Assembly: GCF_000331245.1 (NCBI RefSeq)
Contig: NZ_ANFZ01000019.1
Coordinates: 1 to 64,000 of the forward strand
From: Blastomonas sp. AAP53
Lineage (GTDB): Bacteria > Pseudomonadota > Alphaproteobacteria > Sphingomonadales > Sphingomonadaceae
Reading direction: 5' to 3'
DNA length: 64,000 bases
How positions within the stretch are numbered: the stretch's first letter is position 1; every line of letters starts with the position of its first letter. Below, one piece after another: positions 36,331-45,615 of the stretch. Made by a program: the position numbers and the translations under genes. The notes beneath the pieces are model-generated. The model ran no database searches. It had not been told where the DNA came from and worked only from the letters and a program-made list of their open reading frames with translations.

Positions 36331-37115
36331 GGCGTATCGCCCTGCCCGCCGCGATCGTCGCGCTGATCGTCCTCGCCGCGCTCATCCTGCCTGCGCTGCT
36401 GCCGTGGAGCCATGATGCGATCGACTGGGACCATGTCCGCGCACCCGCCGGATCGCCGGGCCACCTTCTGGGCACCGATGAACTGGGCCGCGACCGGCTG
36501 GCGCGGCTGGCGGTGGCAAGCCGGATCACCTTGCTGGTGGCACTCGCCGCCGCGCTGGTTTCGATGATCGTCGGCATCGCCTGGGGCATGGTCGCAGGCT
36601 GGGCCGGGGGCCGGGTCGATGAGGCGATGATGCGGATCGTCGATGTGCTCTACGCCCTTCCCTTCATGTTCATCGTCATCGTGCTGATGGTGGTGTTCGG
36701 CCGCTCGATCCTTTTGGTGTTCGTCGGCATCGGGCTGGTCGAATGGCTGACCATGGCGCGGATCGTGCGCGGGCAGGTGATGACCCTGCGCCAGCGGCCG
36801 TTCGTGCTGGCAGCGCAAGCCAGCGGCGCGCCGGTGCGCGTGATCCTGTGGCGGCACATATTGCCCAATATCGCAGGCGTCGCGCTCGCGTACCTCACGC
36901 TCACCCTGCCCGGCATCATCATGATCGAGAGCTTCCTGTCGTTCCTCGGCCTGGGGGTACAGGAGCCGCTGACCTCGCTGGGCATCCTGGTCAAGGAGGG
37001 CGCGGACGACATGGATGTAGCGCCCATGGGGCTGCTGGTCCCCGGCGGGGTGATGGTGACGCTGCTGGTGTGCCTGACCTTGATCGGCGAGCGGCTGCGG
37101 GACCGGTTCGCATGA
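36327..37115 (+). CDS. Peptide-type ABC transporter permease (DppC/OppC family)
   Basis: A 262-residue permease with about six helices. The signature HLLGTDELGRDRLARL follows the first helix and the EAA loop FVLAAQASGAPVRVILWRHILPN lies in the middle; SFLSFLGLGVQEP near the C-terminus is also typical. It pairs with the DppB-like permease to form the channel. It overlaps both neighbours by four bases. It is shorter than E. coli DppC (about 300), mainly at the N-terminus. Confidence 0.9.
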   Translation: MRRIALPAAIVALIVLAALILPALLPWSHDAIDWDHVRAPAGSPGHLLGTDELGRDRLARLAVASRITLLVALAAALVSMIVGIAWGMVAGWAGGRVDEAMMRIVDVLYALPFMFIVIVLMVVFGRSILLVFVGIGLVEWLTMARIVRGQVMTLRQRPFVLAAQASGAPVRVILWRHILPNIAGVALAYLTLTLPGIIMIESFLSFLGLGVQEPLTSLGILVKEGADDMDVAPMGLLVPGGVMVTLLVCLTLIGERLRDRFA

Positions 37116-38656
37116 GCCTGTACCGGCTTGAGAGCCTGTCGGTAGCGATCGGCGGGCGCGTGCTGGTGCGCGATGTGTCGCTGGAGATTGCGCCGGGCGA
37201 GTGCGTCGCGCTGGCAGGTGCTTCGGGATCGGGCAAGAGCCTGACCAGCCTGTCGCCTTTCGGCCTGTCCGCTGGGCGCATTGGCGGGTCGGCGGTGCTG
37301 GACGGAAAGGAGTTGGCCGGACTGGATGAGGCTGCTCTCCGCGCCGTTCGCCGCGATACGGTCGGCTTTGTCTTCCAGCAGCCGCTGACCGCGCTGACCC
37401 CGCATCTGACGAGCGCGCAGCACCTGGCCGAATGCGCGATGCAGGCGGGCGGCCCGCGCCCCGATCGCGCGGCGCTCGGCGATATGCTGGATGCCGTCGG
37501 GCTGGCCGACCCGCTGACCAAGCTCAAACGCTATCCCCACCAGCTTTCGGGCGGCGAGCGGCAGCGGCTGATGATCGCCTGCGCCATTGCGCACGGCCCG
37601 AGGCTGCTGATCGCCGACGAGCCGGTCTCGGCGCTCGATGCGCATCTGCGCGGCGAGATCATGGCCTTGCTCACGCGGCTGCGGCGCGAGACGGGCATGG
37701 GACTGCTGCTGGTCAGCCACGACCTTGCCTCGCTGGAACATCATGCCGACCGGGTGCTGGTGATGCAGGAGGGGCACGTGGTGGAGGCAGGCGCAGCGCA
37801 AATGATCGCGCACGCACCGCAGCACGCTTATAGTCAGGCACTCTGGGCCGCGACGCCAAACCTGAAGTCGGCTCTGCCAGATGATCTGCCGCAACCGGGC
37901 GCCGCGCTGGTCGAGGCGCGCGGGCTGACGGTGCGCTTTCCCGGCAGCGGGCTGTTCGCCAAGCCGATGACAGCGGTGGATGGTGTCGACCTGATGGTCC
38001 GTGCCGGCGAAGCGGTGGCGCTGATCGGCGGATCGGGATCGGGCAAATCGACCATCGGGCGCGGCATCGCGGGACTGGGGCCGGTGAGCGCGGGAACCGT
38101 GCTGTGGCGCGGCGAACCGCTCTCCGCCAAGCGAACCCGCGACCAGCGCCGCCTCATTCAGCCGGTGTTCCAGGACCCGCTCGCCAGCCTCGATCCGCGC
38201 TGGCGAGTGTCGGACATCATCGCCGAGCCGCTGGTGCATTTGCGCCCCGACCTCACATCCTGGGGCCGCGCCGGGCTGGTCAAAAAGGCGTTGCAGCTGG
38301 TCGATCTGGATGGCGCGCTGGCCGACCGGCTTCCCACCGCGCTATCGGGCGGACAGGCGCAGCGCGTCGCCATCGCCCGCGCGCTGGTGGCGGAGCCCGA
38401 AATGCTGGTACTCGATGAGGCGACGAGCGCGCTCGACCCGCTGGTCGGCGCGCAAATCGTGGCGCTTTTGAAACGGCTGCAGCGCGATCAGGGCATCGCA
38501 ATGCTGGTGATTACCCACGACCTCGCGCTCGCCGCGCAGTTCTGCCACCGCGCGCTGGTGCTCGATGCTGGACGGATCGTCGAGCAGGGTTCGATCGCCG
38601 ACCTCGTCAATCACCCCCAGGCCGCGATGACGCAAAGGCTTGTGGCCGCAAGCTGA
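37112..38656 (+). CDS. Fused two-domain peptide ABC transporter ATPase (DppD-DppF/YejF type)
   Basis: A 514-residue protein with two complete ATPase domains. The first has Walker A GASGSGKS (about residue 36), signature LSGGERQR and Walker B RLLIADEP; the second has GGSGSGKS (about 310), LSGGQAQR and MLVLDEATSAL. One polypeptide therefore replaces the DppD/DppF pair, as in YejF. It powers the two upstream permeases. No substrate-binding protein is encoded next to it, so the ligand is unknown. A 10-bp inverted repeat spans its stop codon. Confidence 0.93.
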   Translation: MSLYRLESLSVAIGGRVLVRDVSLEIAPGECVALAGASGSGKSLTSLSPFGLSAGRIGGSAVLDGKELAGLDEAALRAVRRDTVGFVFQQPLTALTPHLTSAQHLAECAMQAGGPRPDRAALGDMLDAVGLADPLTKLKRYPHQLSGGERQRLMIACAIAHGPRLLIADEPVSALDAHLRGEIMALLTRLRRETGMGLLLVSHDLASLEHHADRVLVMQEGHVVEAGAAQMIAHAPQHAYSQALWAATPNLKSALPDDLPQPGAALVEARGLTVRFPGSGLFAKPMTAVDGVDLMVRAGEAVALIGGSGSGKSTIGRGIAGLGPVSAGTVLWRGEPLSAKRTRDQRRLIQPVFQDPLASLDPRWRVSDIIAEPLVHLRPDLTSWGRAGLVKKALQLVDLDGALADRLPTALSGGQAQRVAIARALVAEPEMLVLDEATSALDPLVGAQIVALLKRLQRDQGIAMLVITHDLALAAQFCHRALVLDAGRIVEQGSIADLVNHPQAAMTQRLVAAS

Positions 38657-38670
38657 CGCCTGCGGCCACA
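38641..38670 (+). terminator. Perfect 10-bp inverted repeat at the end of the ABC operon
   Basis: TGTGGCCGCA (38641-38650) and TGCGGCCACA (38661-38670) are exact reverse complements with a 10-base loop that contains the ATPase stop codon. CACCTTTT follows, so it is a plausible terminator for the rightward operon that faces the convergent TonB receptor gene. Confidence 0.5.
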
Positions 38671-38695
38671 CACCTTTTGATCGAAGATCAGGCGG

Positions 38696-41062
38696 TCAGA
38701 ACTTCACGCCTGCAGTGACGAACACCTGGCGCGGGTTTCCGTAGAACGCGGTCGCCACGCCTTCGGTGCCCAGAGTGGGAACCAGCGCGCCTGCTGCCGT
38801 GCGGGTCGGCGTGCCATCGGGCGCGGTCGCGAGAAACTGGTAGCCCGAGGTGATGTACTGCTTGTCGAGGATGTTCTTGGCGTTGAGGCCGAAGCTGAAC
38901 CGGTCCTGGTCATCACGCCAGATCAGCGAGGCATCCCAAAGCGCATAGCCCTTCTGGTCGAGGAAGGGGCTGGGCGTTTCGAACTGGAACGTCTTGCTGC
39001 GATAGCTGACGGTGGTCGATGCGGTGATCATGCCCGAGAATGCCGGGAAGGCGCCGCTGAATGTGCCCGATGCGGTCCATTTGGGTGTGTTCTGGATGCG
39101 ACGCAGGTTGGCGACATCGATATTGCGGGCATCGATGAACTGCTTGTACTGGCCATCGATATAACCGAGCGTTCCATTGAAGCTCAGATACGATCCGCCA
39201 CCGGCGAAATCGCGCGCGAACACCGCGTTGCCTTCAAACTCCAGGCCCTTGAAATTGGCCTTGCCGGCGTTGGTGGTGACACCGATGAAGGTGTCGTTGA
39301 CGCCATCGCCGTTGGAATCGAACCCGGCGGAACCGGGCACCTGCACGTTGGTGTAATCGGCATAGAAGCCGGTGACTGCCAGGTTGATGGCATTGTCGGC
39401 AAAGCTGCCCTTCCAGCCCAGTTCATAGCTGTCGACGGTCTCGGGCTCGAAGCTGAGGAAGTCGAAGATTTCAGCCTCGCTGCGCACGCCATCGCGGTTG
39501 AGGTCGGGCGCGGCGGTCGACAGGCCGCGCGGATCGAAACCGCCGCCCTTGAAGCCCTGCGAATAGCCCGCGAAGAACAGGTGATCGCTGTTCGGCTTGA
39601 AGCTGAGCGAAGCGCGCGGGTTGAAATCGGTAAAGCGCGCCTGTCCGTTGAAGTTCGAGGTAGTCGCCAGGATGATCGGGGTGCCGCCGAATTCGGCCGA
39701 GCGGCCCAACTTGGTCTGGCGCAGGATGGTCGAGTTGCGCTTGTCGACGGTGTAACGACCGCCGAGCGACAGCGAGAGCTGGTCGGTAAAATCATACGTG
39801 AAATCGCCGAACACCGACCAGGTATCGGTGCGGACATCGCCTGCGGTATAGGCGTTGAGGTTGTTGACCGTGGTGAACAGCAGCACGTCGAACGCGGTCG
39901 CGGCCTTGGCGTCGAGATAATAGAAGCCAACCAGGCCCTTCAGGCGGCTGCCTTCATACAGCAGCTGGATTTCCTGGCTAACCTGTTCGTTGCGGTACAG
40001 CGCGGGCACGTCGACATCGATCGCGGGCAGTGCATCGAAATCGATCGGCGTGAAGCTGTCATCCTTGCGCCAGGCGCTGATCGACCGCAGCGTCAAGGTG
40101 TTGGTGAGCTCGGCGGAGATGTTCATCGCCAGGCCGTATGCCTCGATATCCTGCTTGGGTGTATTCAGCCCGGCGCGGGTGTCATAGACATCGCTGAGCA
40201 CCGGGGTGCCGCTGCGGATGCCGGGGATCAGGCGGTGGCCATTGCGCGGATCGGACTTGTCGCGGGTGTAATCGCCGGAGATGCGGATCAGCACCGGAGC
40301 ATCATAGCCGCCGATTTCCAGTGTACCGCGCCCCGCCCAGACATCGCGGTTGTAGTTCTCCACGCCGCGAATGTTGAGGTTGTCGCCAAATCCGCCGCGC
40401 GAGAGCCGTGCGACCGTACCGCCAACGCGGACGATATCGCCGATGGGGGCCGAAACCGTGACCACACCTTCGGCCTGGTCATACGTCCCGTAGGTCGCGC
40501 GAGCCTTAACGCTGAAGTCCTGCGGCAGCATCTTGGTGACGTACTTGACCGCGCCGCCGATGGTGTTGCGGCCATACAGCGTGCCCTGCGGCCCGCGCAG
40601 GACCTCGATCCGCTCGACCTCGTAGATATCGAGCACGGCGGCCTGCGGACGGTTGAGATAGACGTCATCCAGATAGATGCCGACGCCGGCCTCGAACCCG
40701 GGGACCGGATCCTGCTGGCCCACGCCGCGGATGAAGGCGGTCAGCGTCGAGTTGGTGCCGCGCGAGTTTTCCAGCGTGGTGTTGGGAGTGATCTGCGAAA
40801 TGTCGGTGATGTCGAGCGCGCCCTGGTTTTCCAGTCGCTCGGCAGAAAACGCGCTGATTGCGATGGGCACATCCTGCAGGTTTTCCGCGCGCCGACGCGC
40901 GGTGACGACGATCACGCTGCCATCGACGCTGGTGGCTTCAGCCTCTTCCTGCGCGTCCTGCGCGTGTGCACTTGCGGGAAGCGCGGTCAGCGCGGCTGCT
41001 GCAACGCCGAGCGTCAGCGCGGCGCGCGCAGTGGCAAGGCGGGTAACCCGAAACGACGACAT
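38696..41062 (-). CDS. TonB-dependent outer-membrane receptor
   Basis: A 788-residue receptor. A signal peptide (cleavage near ASAHAQ), a TonB-box-like SVIVVTARRR, a plug with VERIEVLRGPQGTLYGRNTIGGAV, and a barrel ending FVTAGVKF are all visible. Plug and barrel features (GIYLDDVYLNRPQAAVLDIY) place it in the same broad family as the receptor at 8-10.7 kb. The ATG at 41062 (MSSFRVTRL) begins a good signal peptide; the upstream frame continues into the intergenic region without a purpose. A divergent TetR gene 198 bases away is the likely local regulator. Ligand unknown. Confidence 0.92.
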   Translation of the reverse strand: MSSFRVTRLATARAALTLGVAAAALTALPASAHAQDAQEEAEATSVDGSVIVVTARRRAENLQDVPIAISAFSAERLENQGALDITDISQITPNTTLENSRGTNSTLTAFIRGVGQQDPVPGFEAGVGIYLDDVYLNRPQAAVLDIYEVERIEVLRGPQGTLYGRNTIGGAVKYVTKMLPQDFSVKARATYGTYDQAEGVVTVSAPIGDIVRVGGTVARLSRGGFGDNLNIRGVENYNRDVWAGRGTLEIGGYDAPVLIRISGDYTRDKSDPRNGHRLIPGIRSGTPVLSDVYDTRAGLNTPKQDIEAYGLAMNISAELTNTLTLRSISAWRKDDSFTPIDFDALPAIDVDVPALYRNEQVSQEIQLLYEGSRLKGLVGFYYLDAKAATAFDVLLFTTVNNLNAYTAGDVRTDTWSVFGDFTYDFTDQLSLSLGGRYTVDKRNSTILRQTKLGRSAEFGGTPIILATTSNFNGQARFTDFNPRASLSFKPNSDHLFFAGYSQGFKGGGFDPRGLSTAAPDLNRDGVRSEAEIFDFLSFEPETVDSYELGWKGSFADNAINLAVTGFYADYTNVQVPGSAGFDSNGDGVNDTFIGVTTNAGKANFKGLEFEGNAVFARDFAGGGSYLSFNGTLGYIDGQYKQFIDARNIDVANLRRIQNTPKWTASGTFSGAFPAFSGMITASTTVSYRSKTFQFETPSPFLDQKGYALWDASLIWRDDQDRFSFGLNAKNILDKQYITSGYQFLATAPDGTPTRTAAGALVPTLGTEGVATAFYGNPRQVFVTAGVKF

Positions 41063-41155
41063 AGCAATCCTCCCATCATCCAAACCTGAGACCCTGTGGT
41101 GCGCCGGTTCATCGATTGACCGGTCTTGCGCAGGGCGTGATGATCCATTAGTGAA

Positions 41156-41175
41156 AGTTGAACCAGCTTTCAACT
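41156..41175. promoter_or_regulatory. 20-bp palindrome between TonB receptor and TetR genes
   Basis: AGTTGAA and TTCAACT are exact inverted 7-base arms around CCAGCT, midway between the divergent receptor and regulator genes. Size and position suit a TetR dimer operator controlling both. No binding motif of a known regulator is recognised. Confidence 0.45.
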
Positions 41176-41260
41176 CTTATCCGATTTGGGGAAGACAAAG
41201 CCGGACACATCGGCCAGAAGTGTTGCCTCAGTGCATCATGTGCGGCAGCAGGAGTGGAAT

Positions 41261-41890
41261 ATGGCGGCACGGGCGCAGGAACAGGCGGGCGAGCCTGGGG
41301 AGAAACCGGGGAAGACGCCGCGCACCGCGCGCGGACGCGCCACCTTGCGCAAGCTGCTCGATGCAGCGGCGATAGAGTTCGGCGAACGCGGCTTTCATGA
41401 AGCCTCGATCAGCGGGATCACGCGGCGGGCGGGCACCGCGCTGGGCAGCTTCTATACCTATTTCGATTCCAAGGACGAGATCTTCCGCGCGCTGGTGCAG
41501 GACATGTCGGCCCAGGTCGGTGTCCATGCCGCCTCGGCGATGCAGGAGGCGACCGGGGCGCTCGATCGCGAACGCGCGGCTTTGCAGGGCTTTCTGGAGT
41601 TTGCGCGCGAGCACAAGGAAATCTACCGGATCATCGACGAGGCCGAATTCGTCGATTCAGACACCTATCGCGCGCACTATCAGGTTACCGCGTCACGGAT
41701 TCTCAGCCGCTTGAAGGCCGGCGCGGACGAGGGCGAAATCCGCGATGATGTGAGCGAACTTCATGCCTGGGCGGTGATGGGCATGAACGTTTTCCTGGGC
41801 CTGCGTTACGGCGTGTGGAGCGAGGACATGGCCCCCGACGCCATCGCAAGCGCTGCCAACGATTTCATCACGCGTGGGCTTAAACCGTAA
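41261..41890 (+). CDS. TetR/AcrR-family transcriptional regulator
   Basis: A 209-residue regulator. A basic, flexible N-terminus (about 1-25) precedes the TetR helix-turn-helix: LLDAAAIEFGERGFHEASISGITRRAG and GSFYTYFDSKDEIFRALV. The helical C-terminal domain (EIYRIIDEAEFVDSDTYRAHY) resembles TetR_C domains of regulators of lipid or aromatic metabolism. The ATG at 41261 follows a GGAG ribosome-binding site. It is divergent from a TonB receptor, the presumed target. Confidence 0.87.
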   Translation: MAARAQEQAGEPGEKPGKTPRTARGRATLRKLLDAAAIEFGERGFHEASISGITRRAGTALGSFYTYFDSKDEIFRALVQDMSAQVGVHAASAMQEATGALDRERAALQGFLEFAREHKEIYRIIDEAEFVDSDTYRAHYQVTASRILSRLKAGADEGEIRDDVSELHAWAVMGMNVFLGLRYGVWSEDMAPDAIASAANDFITRGLKP

Positions 41891-41896
41891 GCCGGA

Positions 41897-43117
41897 TCAA
41901 TCGCTCGCCATCAGAAGTTCCGGTAGATCGCCACTGGTGCCGCGTGCCTCATCCACGATCAGGCGGCGGACCAGTCCGGTGCGGCCGACCAGTTGCATGC
42001 CTATCCGCCGGACCAGCGAGGGCGTGCCGCCGGGCAGGCCATATAGCCGGTTCAGCACATCGGTCGCAGCAGCCATCATCGCATTGTCGAGCATCCGCCA
42101 GTTCTGATAGCGCTTGAGCTGCGCCAGATCGCCCGGGTCCAGACCCAGCCGTGCGCCTTCGCCCAGCACATCGGCCAGCGCCGCGACATCGCGCAGGCCG
42201 AGGTTAAGGCCCTGCCCGGCAATCGGATGGATGATATGCGCGCTGTCACCGATCAGCGCGATGCGCGGGGCGACCATGTCGGCAGCCTGGCACAAGGTCA
42301 GCGGCCAGCTGCTGCGCGGCGCGACCGGAACGAGTTCGCCCAGAAAGCCGCCGCTGGCACGTGTGAGCGCCGCACCGAACGCGCGGTCGGACAGCGAGGT
42401 CCAGGCATCGGCCTTGCCCTCGGGCACGGTCCAGACGATCGAGGCCATCGGCCTGCCTTCGTCATCGTCGTTCAGCGGAAGGATGGCCAACGGACCATCG
42501 GGGTAGAAAATCTCGAAAGCGGTGTTCTGGTGCGACTTTTCCAATGTCACCGCCGTCACGATCCCGCGCTGGCGGTACGACCACTGGCTGAGCGTGATGC
42601 CAGCCAGGTCGCGCGTCGGCGACACCCGCCCCTCTGCCCCCACCAGCAGCGAGGCAGTGAAAACGCGACCATCTGCCAGCGTCACCGTGGCCTTGTGCGC
42701 ATCCACCGCGCGGTGGACCACATCGGCTGCCATCACCAAGTCGATATCGCCATCGGCGCTGGCCGTTTCATACAGGGCAGCGCGCAACAGGCTGTTGGGC
42801 AGCATCACGCCCATGCCATCGACCCCGGCGTCGAAATCGAGTCCACCAGCGCGCAGGCCATCGCTGACTGCGATCCGATCAATCGGGCACACATCGCGCC
42901 AGAGCGCATCGCCGAGCCCCAGATTTTGCAGCATCTGCCAGCTGGTGCTGGCCAGCGCCGACGCGCGGCCGTCGAAGACGCTATCGGCAAGCGTCTGCGG
43001 CGTGATGCGGTCGATCACCCGGACGCTATGGCCATGACGGACGGCGGCCAAGGCCAGCGAAAGGCCAGCTGGCCCTGCGCCCATGATCAGGATGTCGCTG
43101 TGCTGGATCTGTGTCAT
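41897..43117 (-). CDS. UbiH/UbiF/COQ6-family FAD-dependent hydroxylase (ubiquinone synthesis)
   Basis: A 406-residue flavoprotein monooxygenase. The FAD-binding MGAGPAGLSLALA is at the N-terminus, the middle motif is LLVGAEGRVSPTRDLAG, and the conserved GDSAHIIHPIAGQGLNLGLRD lies at about 290; the last is the UbiH/COQ6 family signature. It would hydroxylate a polyprenylated aromatic ring in ubiquinone biosynthesis. The ATG at 43117 is chosen; a very long open frame continues upstream but only because it is antisense to ftsK. Which ring position it acts on cannot be told. Confidence 0.9.
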   Translation of the reverse strand: MTQIQHSDILIMGAGPAGLSLALAAVRHGHSVRVIDRITPQTLADSVFDGRASALASTSWQMLQNLGLGDALWRDVCPIDRIAVSDGLRAGGLDFDAGVDGMGVMLPNSLLRAALYETASADGDIDLVMAADVVHRAVDAHKATVTLADGRVFTASLLVGAEGRVSPTRDLAGITLSQWSYRQRGIVTAVTLEKSHQNTAFEIFYPDGPLAILPLNDDDEGRPMASIVWTVPEGKADAWTSLSDRAFGAALTRASGGFLGELVPVAPRSSWPLTLCQAADMVAPRIALIGDSAHIIHPIAGQGLNLGLRDVAALADVLGEGARLGLDPGDLAQLKRYQNWRMLDNAMMAAATDVLNRLYGLPGGTPSLVRRIGMQLVGRTGLVRRLIVDEARGTSGDLPELLMASD

Positions 43118-43258
43118 GGGCTCAATGTAGGGCGTTGCACCCCGCCTGAACAGAGGCATTGCGGCCCTGAGCGCCGCACAAGTCCTTGCTTGACGCGGAG
43201 TCCGCCATCTGCGCAAAATGCGCGTCCATTTACCACATTTTCTGGAGTTAAACAGGTT

Positions 43259-45598
43259 ATGGCCAGCCGCGCCGCCAGCAGAAACGCGCCCGACTGGCGC
43301 GACCTGATGCGTCAAAGCCTGATGCGCAGCGGCAGCCTGATCCTGGCGCTGCTTCTGTTTGCGGTAACCGCATTTGCGCTGGTGGCGATGGTGACCTATC
43401 ACCAGACGGACCCGTCGTTCAACACGGCCGCAGGCGGCTCTGCGGAGAACTGGATGGGCTCGAGTGGCGCGTGGATTGCCGATTTTCTGCTGTTCGTCGC
43501 AGGCCCGGCAAGCGCATTGCTGTTGCCCATCACCGCCATCCAGGCGCACCGGCTGTGGATCAACCGTCCGCTCGGCCACTGGCGCCGCGCTGCCATCGCC
43601 ACGCTGCTGAGCATCGCCCTGCTGGCCGTGGCGGCAGCGGTGATGTTTGGAGAATCGGCGCAACATTTCCCGGCAGGGCCCGGGGGCCTGATGGGCATGA
43701 TGGGCGCACGCGCACTGCAAGCCTTGTCCGCACTGCTGCCGCCTGCAGGGGCGGGCTGGGCGCTCTACGGCAGCGCCAGCGTGCTGGGACTGGTGGGCGC
43801 GGTGCTGGGTTGGAAGGCTCTGGGGCTCGAACGTGCGCTGTTGCGCATGCCATCGATCAAGGTGACCGTGCCCGAGGCGCTGTTCCGTCGCCCTATCGGC
43901 CCGGTGGTCGATGAAGACGAGATCGATCTGCTGGAAGGCACCATCGGAGATTCGCCCCGGCCGGCCCTTGCCGCGCCCCGCAAGGAAGCTGTTCCGGACA
44001 ACCGTCCGCCGCCGGAAATCACCGAACCGTCTCTGCGTCCAGCAAAGGCTCAGCTTGGTCCGAAGAGCAAGCAAGGCGATTTCTTCGGCCCCTATGAACT
44101 GCCTTCGGTCGATCTGCTCGATCCGCCTCCGAGCAGCACCGGGCCTGCGCTCGACAAGATCGCGCTGGAGCGCAATGCCCGCCTGCTCGAGACCGTGCTG
44201 AGCGATTTCAACGTGAAGGGCGAAATCACGGCCGTTCGTCCCGGGCCGGTGGTCACGCGCTACGAGCTGCTGCCCGCGCCCGGCATCAAAGCCAATCGCG
44301 TCATCCAGCTGGCAGACGATATCGCGCGCAACATGTCCGCCCGCTCGGCGCGCGTCGCTGCGATTCCCTGCCGCAAGGAACTGGGCATCGAACTGCCCAA
44401 TCAGCACCGCGATGCCGTGGTCCTGCACGAGATGATCGGCTCCAGCCATTTTGCCGAGAATACCGGGCAGCTGCCGGTGATCCTGGGCAAGAACATTTCG
44501 GGCGACCCCGTCATCGCCGATCTGGCGCCGATGCCGCACCTGCTGATCGCCGGCACCACCGGATCGGGCAAATCGGTGGGCCTGAACGCGATGATCCTCT
44601 CGCTGCTCTACCGGATGACACCCGAGACGCTGCGCATGATAATGATCGATCCCAAGATGCTCGAACTGTCGATCTATGACGGCATCCCGCATCTGCTTTC
44701 GCCGGTGGTGACCGAACCACAAAAGGCGATCCGCGCGCTCAAGTGGGCGGTCGAGCAAATGGAAGAGCGCTACCGGATGATGAGCGAACTCAAGGTTCGC
44801 AGCCTCGTCAACTTCAACGACAAGGTCCGCGTCGCCAAGGCCAAAGGACTGCCGCTGGGCGAAGAGGTGCAGACCGGTTGGGACCCCGTGAGCGGCCAGC
44901 CACAGTATGAGAAGAAGCAGCTCGATTACGAGCCGATGCCACAGATCGTCGTCATCGTCGATGAGCTTGCCGACCTGATGATGACCGCTGGCAAGGAGGT
45001 CGAATTCCTGATCCAGCGGCTGGCGCAAAAGGCACGCGCGGCGGGCATCCACCTGATCATGGCGACGCAGCGCCCCTCGGTTGACGTCATCACCGGCGTG
45101 ATCAAGGCCAACCTGCCCACCCGCATCAGCTTCCACGTTACCAGCAAGATCGATTCCCGCACCATTCTCGGAGAGCAGGGCGCCGAACAGCTGCTCGGCA
45201 AGGGCGATATGCTCTACATGTCGGGCGGCAAGCAGGTCGAACGCGTCCACGGACCGTTCGTTTCAGATGAAGAGGTTCGCCGCGTTGCCGACCACTGGCG
45301 CAGCCAGGGCCAGCCGGACTACGTCCAGGCGGTCACCGAAGAGCCCGAAGACGGCGGTTTTGCGCTCGACGGCGCCAGCCTGGACGACACGCCGGAAGAG
45401 CAGATGTACCGGAACGCCTGCCAGATCGTGTTCGAAAGCCAGAAGGCATCGACGAGCTGGCTGCAGCGCCAACTTCGCATCGGCTACAACAGCGCAGCGC
45501 GCCTGGTCGAGCGGATGGAAGAGGATGGCTTTATCAGCGCGCCCAACCATGTGGGCAGACGCGAAGTGTTTCGCGACAAGGACGGCAATCCGCTGTGA
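43259..45598 (+). CDS. ftsK: DNA translocase FtsK
   Basis: A 779-residue FtsK. About four transmembrane helices lie within residues 20-175, then a Pro/charged linker (about 205-290) and the motor: an alpha domain with VLSDFNVKGEITAVRPGPVVTRYE, Walker A GTTGSGKS, Walker B VVIVDELADLMM and ATQRPSVDVITGVIKANLPTRI. The C-terminal gamma winged helix (TSWLQRQLRIGYNSAARLVERM), which reads KOPS sites, is complete. It pumps chromosome dimers at the septum to XerCD/dif. It is divergent from the ubiH-like gene; the ATG at 43259 gives an N-terminus close to the first helix. Confidence 0.96.
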   Translation: MASRAASRNAPDWRDLMRQSLMRSGSLILALLLFAVTAFALVAMVTYHQTDPSFNTAAGGSAENWMGSSGAWIADFLLFVAGPASALLLPITAIQAHRLWINRPLGHWRRAAIATLLSIALLAVAAAVMFGESAQHFPAGPGGLMGMMGARALQALSALLPPAGAGWALYGSASVLGLVGAVLGWKALGLERALLRMPSIKVTVPEALFRRPIGPVVDEDEIDLLEGTIGDSPRPALAAPRKEAVPDNRPPPEITEPSLRPAKAQLGPKSKQGDFFGPYELPSVDLLDPPPSSTGPALDKIALERNARLLETVLSDFNVKGEITAVRPGPVVTRYELLPAPGIKANRVIQLADDIARNMSARSARVAAIPCRKELGIELPNQHRDAVVLHEMIGSSHFAENTGQLPVILGKNISGDPVIADLAPMPHLLIAGTTGSGKSVGLNAMILSLLYRMTPETLRMIMIDPKMLELSIYDGIPHLLSPVVTEPQKAIRALKWAVEQMEERYRMMSELKVRSLVNFNDKVRVAKAKGLPLGEEVQTGWDPVSGQPQYEKKQLDYEPMPQIVVIVDELADLMMTAGKEVEFLIQRLAQKARAAGIHLIMATQRPSVDVITGVIKANLPTRISFHVTSKIDSRTILGEQGAEQLLGKGDMLYMSGGKQVERVHGPFVSDEEVRRVADHWRSQGQPDYVQAVTEEPEDGGFALDGASLDDTPEEQMYRNACQIVFESQKASTSWLQRQLRIGYNSAARLVERMEEDGFISAPNHVGRREVFRDKDGNPL

Positions 45599-45615
45599 TC
45601 GCGTGCCGGGCGGGA

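Noticed and set aside
41897-45250. A continuous 1117-codon leftward open frame across the ubiH-like and ftsK genes
   Set aside because: Only the part from the ATG at 43117 encodes the flavoprotein; the rest is antisense to ftsK, with no protein-like motifs, and is open because of high GC content.
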